A stretch of 64,000 bases of DNA from Humulus lupulus (Eukaryota > Streptophyta > Magnoliopsida > Rosales > Cannabaceae), in assembly GCF_963169125.1 (NCBI RefSeq), contig NC_084794.1, positions 155,940,858-156,004,857 of the forward strand, read 5' to 3'. Below the pieces are notes generated by a model. That model did not search any database. It had not been told where the DNA came from and was given only the letters and a program-made list of their open reading frames with translations. Positions 59,937-64,000 of this stretch are shown here, one piece after another. The first letter of the stretch is position 1. Each line of letters begins with the position of its first letter. The position numbers were made by a program, and so were the translations under genes.

Positions 59937-60297
59937 TATAAGGGTCGGATCTGTGTCCCGACTGACATGAGAATTAGACGTGAGATATTGGATGAATCCA
60001 ATACTACGCCGTACTCACTCCATCCAGGCACCATGGAAATGTATCAGGATCTACGGACGTTGTATTGGTGGCTTAGGATGAAGAAGGATGTAGTAGAGCA
60101 CATGGCCAAGTGCTTGACTTGTCAGCAGGAGAAGACTGAGCATCAGCGACCAACAGGGTTGCTACAGCCTTTGGGTATTCCTAAGTGGAAATGGGATGAT
60201 ATTATGATGGATTTTGTGGCAGGTTTACCCAGGAAAGTGGGGCTACAAGACTCGGTGTGGGTCATAGTGGACAGATACACCAAGCCAGTTCACTTTC
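59937..60297 (+). pseudogene. Integrase N-terminal half of E1
   Basis: Zinc-binding domain SLHPGTMEMYQDL…MAKCLTCQQEKTEHQ, then the start of the catalytic core WDDIMMDFVAGLPRK and VDRYTKPVHFL. The frame is open from 59967. It is cut by the solo LTR at 60298 and continues at 62703. Confidence 0.9.
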
Positions 60298-62697
60298 TGT
60301 AACGACCCAAATTCGCTAATAAGGCTTAAGGGCCTTGATTAGTGTGCCTGGAGGGCATAATGGGAATTATGTGTGACTTTAATGAGTAAAATGCGTGATT
60401 ATGATTTAAAGCATGTTATATGACTATTTGAATATTTGAGATGCATGACTATGTGTATTAGTATGCATGTAGTCCCTGATTAGGTTAGAAGGGCATAATC
60501 ATAATTTTGGCCATTATGGGCATAACTGTATTGATATATGTGATAATTGTCGAGACCACATTATTATGTGGATATATCTGTGATCTGTTACTCGAGACGA
60601 TCTTAGTGAGCGGAATAGCGAAAAAGTCATGGCGGGGATTTATACCCGACTCGGGGTGAGCCTACGGGTATAAATGGGAATTTAGTGAGTATATTGGGGT
60701 CTATTTTGACATTGAGGAATATTATTGGTGATTAATTAGGTATCGGGAATCAAGCGGTAAATATTAGAGACACTCGAGGAGTTAGCGGGAATCGGGGTGA
60801 AATGACTAAAATGCCCTAAGAGGATTAAAGGGTTAGAATTAAAAGGGAGGGCATAATAGTCATTTGGCTTACCTGAGTTAAGTGTTACTAAGGCTTTATG
60901 TTAGTGGAAGTTGTAGAAAGGTATAGAAGTCTGAAAAGAAAAGAAGGGAAAGAAAGAAAAAGGAAAGGGAGAAAACAGAAAGTTCCTAAGGTTGGTTTAT
61001 GCTTTCTTCATTAGTTTCTTGAGTATTTTTGAGGCAAAGATCAGGGAGGAGCTAGGTTAGGCTGAGCATCAAGAATCCTAAGCTAGGCTTGGAGAAATGG
61101 TAGAGGTTCAGTAGGAATACTCTAACATTTGAGGTAAGGCTTTGTAGTTTCTTCTGTTGCTGGTTTTGATTTGTTAACTATGTGTATGAGCTGAGTTTGA
61201 TGGGAACTTTAGGGAATTCTGGCCAAACGTTGAGGAAGAGCAAGCTAAGGAGGTGTAGAGGTTGTCTTGAAATCGAATTCCCATTAAAGGTAAGAAATTC
61301 TAAGCTTTTAACTTTGATGTTTAACTGGTTTCTGCTGAGTTTTGATGTCTATAAGTTGCTATGGTGAATTTTGAGATTAGGGATGCATGTGCTTGAGTTC
61401 TGGGTATTTGGGGTACTTGGGATGAGTGGAGTATGTTCATAAGGTTGTTTTTGAGTTTGGTGAAGGTTTGGAGAAGTTTTTGTTGAGTTTGGTTTGAGGA
61501 AATCGCAGGAAGGAAAATTGAGGTGGTGTCTGTCTGTGACTAGTGCTACAGCGCTAGCCTTTGGGCGCTGTAGCGCTAGGCCATGCATGCTGAGGGGATT
61601 TTGCTTCTGTTTGTAGCACTGTAGCGCCCTCCAATGAGCGTTGTAGCGCTACCCTGTTTCCAGAAAGGGATTTTAGGGTTATTTGCAAGGGTTTAGGGTT
61701 TGATTCCACCACCTTGTTTGGTGGAACTAGGACTTCCCGGGGGCTCGGGATTGGTCCCGAGGCTAGGTTTTGGACTTGAGTTTTGATGATGACTTTGAAC
61801 TATGGTTGTGTTTAGGTGAGCGCTAGGGGTCGAGAGGGATCGTGCTCAAGGAGTCAGGCGATCAAAGCTAGCGAATCGAAAGGTAAGAAAACTGCACCTG
61901 GTTATATATTTGTGATGGCACTAAATGCTCCCGATATTTGTATTATGTCAATGATGGTATTACGCCATGGGACATGTGATAGCGGCCTAAGGGTGTCGTA
62001 CACAATATTTGCGCACAGGGCGCGGCTTGTCCATTGGTAGCCGAGGACAGCTTTATATTCACTGAGCTCGGTTTAAGCAGGCCGGAGTCAGTGGGATAAC
62101 GGAGGGAGCAGCCTGAGGGCGCTAGCCCTAGTTATCATTTGTGAACCGATATATAATATGAGTTGATATGTTTAGTAGGTGGAATACTTGATTATATTGA
62201 ATGTTTATATGGTTGAGAATATGTGATGCGATATGAGATATTGAATTGTCTGTTAATTGCTCGTGCCTTGTTGTTGTGTTTTCTTGCTGGGCCTTGGCTC
62301 ACGGGTGCTACGTGGTGCAAGTAAAGGAAAAAGCAAGCTGGACCAACCCTGAGATGGAGAGCTGCAGGGTTGAATGTACATAGCCAGCTGTTCGATCGCC
62401 ATGGACGAGGAGTGGATCAGGACAGGGATTGGCTAACTGTCTGTTTTGCCTTAATATGGCTTGATATTGTAATTAAACCTTATGACTTTTGTAAGCGGTC
62501 TTTAAACTTAATATTTTGGAGATCCCGTGTAAACAGGAAACATTTTTTGTATGAAAATGCGACTTTTGAGACCAAAACATTTTAATCCTAGTTCCTTTAT
62601 AGTTTCAATAACACGGTTTTAATTAAATGACTTGATTAGCAAGTCTAGCACTTTATAAACATACAGTGTAACGGTCTTGGCTATCCAGGGCGTTACA
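60298..62697 (+). mobile_element. Solo LTR, chromovirus, target duplication CTTTC
   Basis: 2400 bp, TGTAACGACCCAAATTCGC to CCAGGGCGTTACA. It is flanked by CTTTC at 60293-60297 and 62698-62702, and lies in the same orientation as E1. There is no coding sequence; small frames inside are unremarkable. A donor at 61883 and an acceptor at 62321 mark the family-wide leader intron. The palindrome module at 61550-61650 uses AGCGCT. Confidence 0.96.
61550..61650 (+). promoter_or_regulatory. Four-palindrome module (AGCGCT core)
   Basis: AGCGCT at 61550 and 61572, AGCGCC at 61623 and AGCGCT at 61645: spacings 22, 51 and 22 bp, almost the same as 21, 50 and 22 for CCGCGG in element A. Linkers share a TTTGGG-like middle. 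The core sequence is unlike the TCGCGA-type core of closely related LTRs. Confidence 0.65.
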
Positions 62698-62702
62698 CTT
62701 TC

Positions 62703-63608
62703 TGTCGATGAAGATGACCTATATTGTGGATCAGTAAGCAGAGTTGTACGTGAGGGAGATTCTATGTCTCCATGGGCTTCCTAAGTTTATAGTATCAGAT
62801 TGGGATCCTATCTTTACCTCCAAGTTTTGGGGCAGATTACATAAGGCTATGGGGACTCAGTTGAAGTTCAGTACGGCCTTTCATCCTCAGATTGATGGAC
62901 AGTCTGGGAGGACGATTCAGGTATTGGAGGACAAGCTCAGAGCGTGTGTGATAGACTTCGAGGGGTCTTGGAGTAAGTATCTCTCTTTGATTTAGTTTTC
63001 ATGCAACAGTCATCAATCAATGATTGGAATAGCTCCATATGAGATGTTATATGGGAGGAGATGTAGATTGGCCATTCATTGGGATGAGATGGGTGACAGG
63101 ATGTATTTGGGACTGGACATGGTTCAGAAGACTACTGAGGCTATAGAGATGATTCGAGCCTGAATGCTTGTTTCGCAGAGCAGACAAAAAAGCTATGCTG
63201 ATCCTAAGTGAAGGAACGTGGAGTTCCAGGTGGAGGACCACGTATTTCTGCGAGTCTCATCACTGCGGGGGGTGAGAAGGTTTGGGAAAAAGGGTAAGCT
63301 GAGCCCTAGATTTATTGGACCTTTTCAGATCGTAGAGAGGATCAGGCAGGTGGCCTATAGATTGGCACTGCCACCGTCGTTGTCGGGAGTTCGTGATGTA
63401 TTCAACATTTATATGCTTAAGAAGAACGTCTCAGATACAACCCATGTGTTGAAGTAAGAGGACTTAGAACTCCAGACAGATTTGTCTTATGAGGAGCAAC
63501 CGGTTCAGGTCTTACACAGGAAAGACAAGGTTCTACGAAACAAGACGATTCCTCTAGTTAAAGCTTTATGGAGGAATAGCAAGGTCGAGGAAGCAACCTG
63601 GGAGCTTG
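62703..63608 (+). pseudogene. Integrase C-terminal half of E1, truncated chromodomain
   Basis: Core continues: IVSDWDPIFTSKFWGRL (second catalytic D kept), KFSTAFHPQIDGQ and RTIQVLEDKLRAC (glutamate kept), then SMIGIAPYEMLYGRRC. Stops are at about 62734 (…DQ then TAG), near 62993, near 63162 and near 63208. The C-terminal domain is open at 63218-63457 (KGKLSPRFIGPFQIV), then a stop after THVLK and a last readable EATWEL. It is cut at 63609 by an LTR, removing the end of the chromodomain. Confidence 0.9.
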
Positions 63609-64000
63609 TGTAACGCCCTAAACTCCAGGGACCGTTACAGTGTGCATTTTAAAAATGCTAAACTCGCTAATCGAGTCATTTGGCCATAATCGTGTAACTA
63701 AGTATGATTAGTGGTTTAGGGTTAAAAATTTTGGTTAAGATATAACGTTTCACTAAAATGTTTACTGTATACATTGGGATCCAAAAAATATAATTTAAAG
63801 GTTAATTACAATAAAATATTTACAACCAGCCGATCTAAGCGGCAAAATAGGGTTTAACCCTAGTTCCTCTTTCAATCCTCGGCTGTGGCAGTCGAGCAGC
63901 CGCATATGTACACATCGTCACCTAAGCTCTCAACCTCAAGGATGGTCCAACTTTCTTTTTCCTTTACCTGCACCACATAGCACCCGTGAGCCGAAGTCCA
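63609..64000 (-). repeat. Reverse LTR at the right edge (element A family), partial
   Basis: Begins TGTAACGCCCTAAACTCC and, read in reverse, matches the 3' end of the element A LTR (about 3560-3940), including GGGATCC, TTTGGCCA and TTAGCGAGTTTAGCA-type text. The 5 bp before it are GCTTG; the other end is outside the window, so it could be a solo LTR or a full element. Confidence 0.85.

Larger units (their letters stand above)
32950..63608 (+). mobile_element. Chromovirus element E1, plus strand, carrying several nested insertions
   Basis: Ty3/gypsy chromovirus: 5' LTR (32950-34062 and 55288-56322), PBS (56326), gag (56707), PR-RT-RNaseH, IN (to 60297 and from 62703). The 3' end is lost to an LTR at 63609 and the window edge. 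Element C interrupts the 5' LTR and a solo LTR interrupts the integrase. With insertions removed, the visible part is about 7 kb, normal for a Tekay/Del-type element missing its 3' LTR. It is the oldest host in this nest. Confidence 0.9.

Noticed and set aside
60298..62697. Full element rather than solo LTR in the integrase of E1
   Set aside because: No internal coding region, PBS or PPT, and the target duplication directly abuts the LTR ends.

Overview
This 64-kb window is plant nuclear DNA, most likely from a large-genome eudicot; I cannot name the species from the sequence alone. It consists almost entirely of nested Ty3/gypsy LTR retrotransposons. I found no credible host gene, rRNA, tRNA gene or CRISPR array. 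The dominant elements are chromoviruses of the Tekay/Del type. They have long LTRs (1.9-2.75 kb) beginning TGTAA/TGTAG and ending TTACA/CTACA, a primer-binding site TGGTATCAGAGC matching initiator tRNA-Met, gag-PR-RT-RNaseH-IN in one frame, and a C-terminal chromodomain-like end (…ATWELE…YPELF). One Athila-type element and one remnant of a Tat-type element are also present.

Layout. 1-3940: end of a plus-strand chromovirus (element A), with a decayed integrase and a 2.75-kb 3' LTR, sitting in the minus-strand gag of an older copy (3941-4231). 4233-6632: an LTR scrap and a plus-strand gag-PR-RT pseudogene (element F). 6633-14705: a minus-strand chromovirus (E2) inserted in F, with an LTR stub replacing part of its integrase. 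14706-26870: a plus-strand Athila-like element that lost RT, RNaseH and IN. It contains two reverse solo LTRs with perfect 5-bp target duplications (GATTA, TTCTG) and a gutted Tat-like element in its 3' LTR. 26871-29701: AT-rich DNA with a possible CACTA-type end and an imperfect hairpin. 29702-32949: a divergent reverse LTR-like block.

32950-63608 is one chromovirus (E1) opened up by later insertions. Element C (34063-55287, minus) sits in its 5' LTR. Element D (39133-50641, plus, duplication CAATA) sits in the protease gene of C. A reverse solo LTR (45572-47450, duplication GCACA) sits between RNaseH and integrase of D. Another solo LTR (60298-62697, duplication CTTTC) splits the integrase of E1, and a further reverse LTR (63609 to the edge) cuts its chromodomain. 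The resulting order is E1 first, then C, then D, then the solo LTR. D is the youngest-looking full element; its single gag-pol frame carries five nonsense codons and one frameshift.

Two features looked new to me. First, elements C and D share an extra 153-codon ORF (ORF0) between the PBS and gag, preceded by a conserved 67-68-bp mini-intron; I do not recognise the protein. Second, nearly every LTR family here carries a GC-rich or CGATATATCG-type module made of pairs of short palindromes 20-23 bp apart. The palindrome core differs between families (CCGCGG, TCGCGA, AGCGCT, CGATATATCG) while the spacing is kept, and several rearrangement breakpoints fall in these modules. Elements appear inactivated largely by C-to-T changes (CAG to TAG, CGA to TGA), as expected of heavily methylated DNA. 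All alignments were made by eye.
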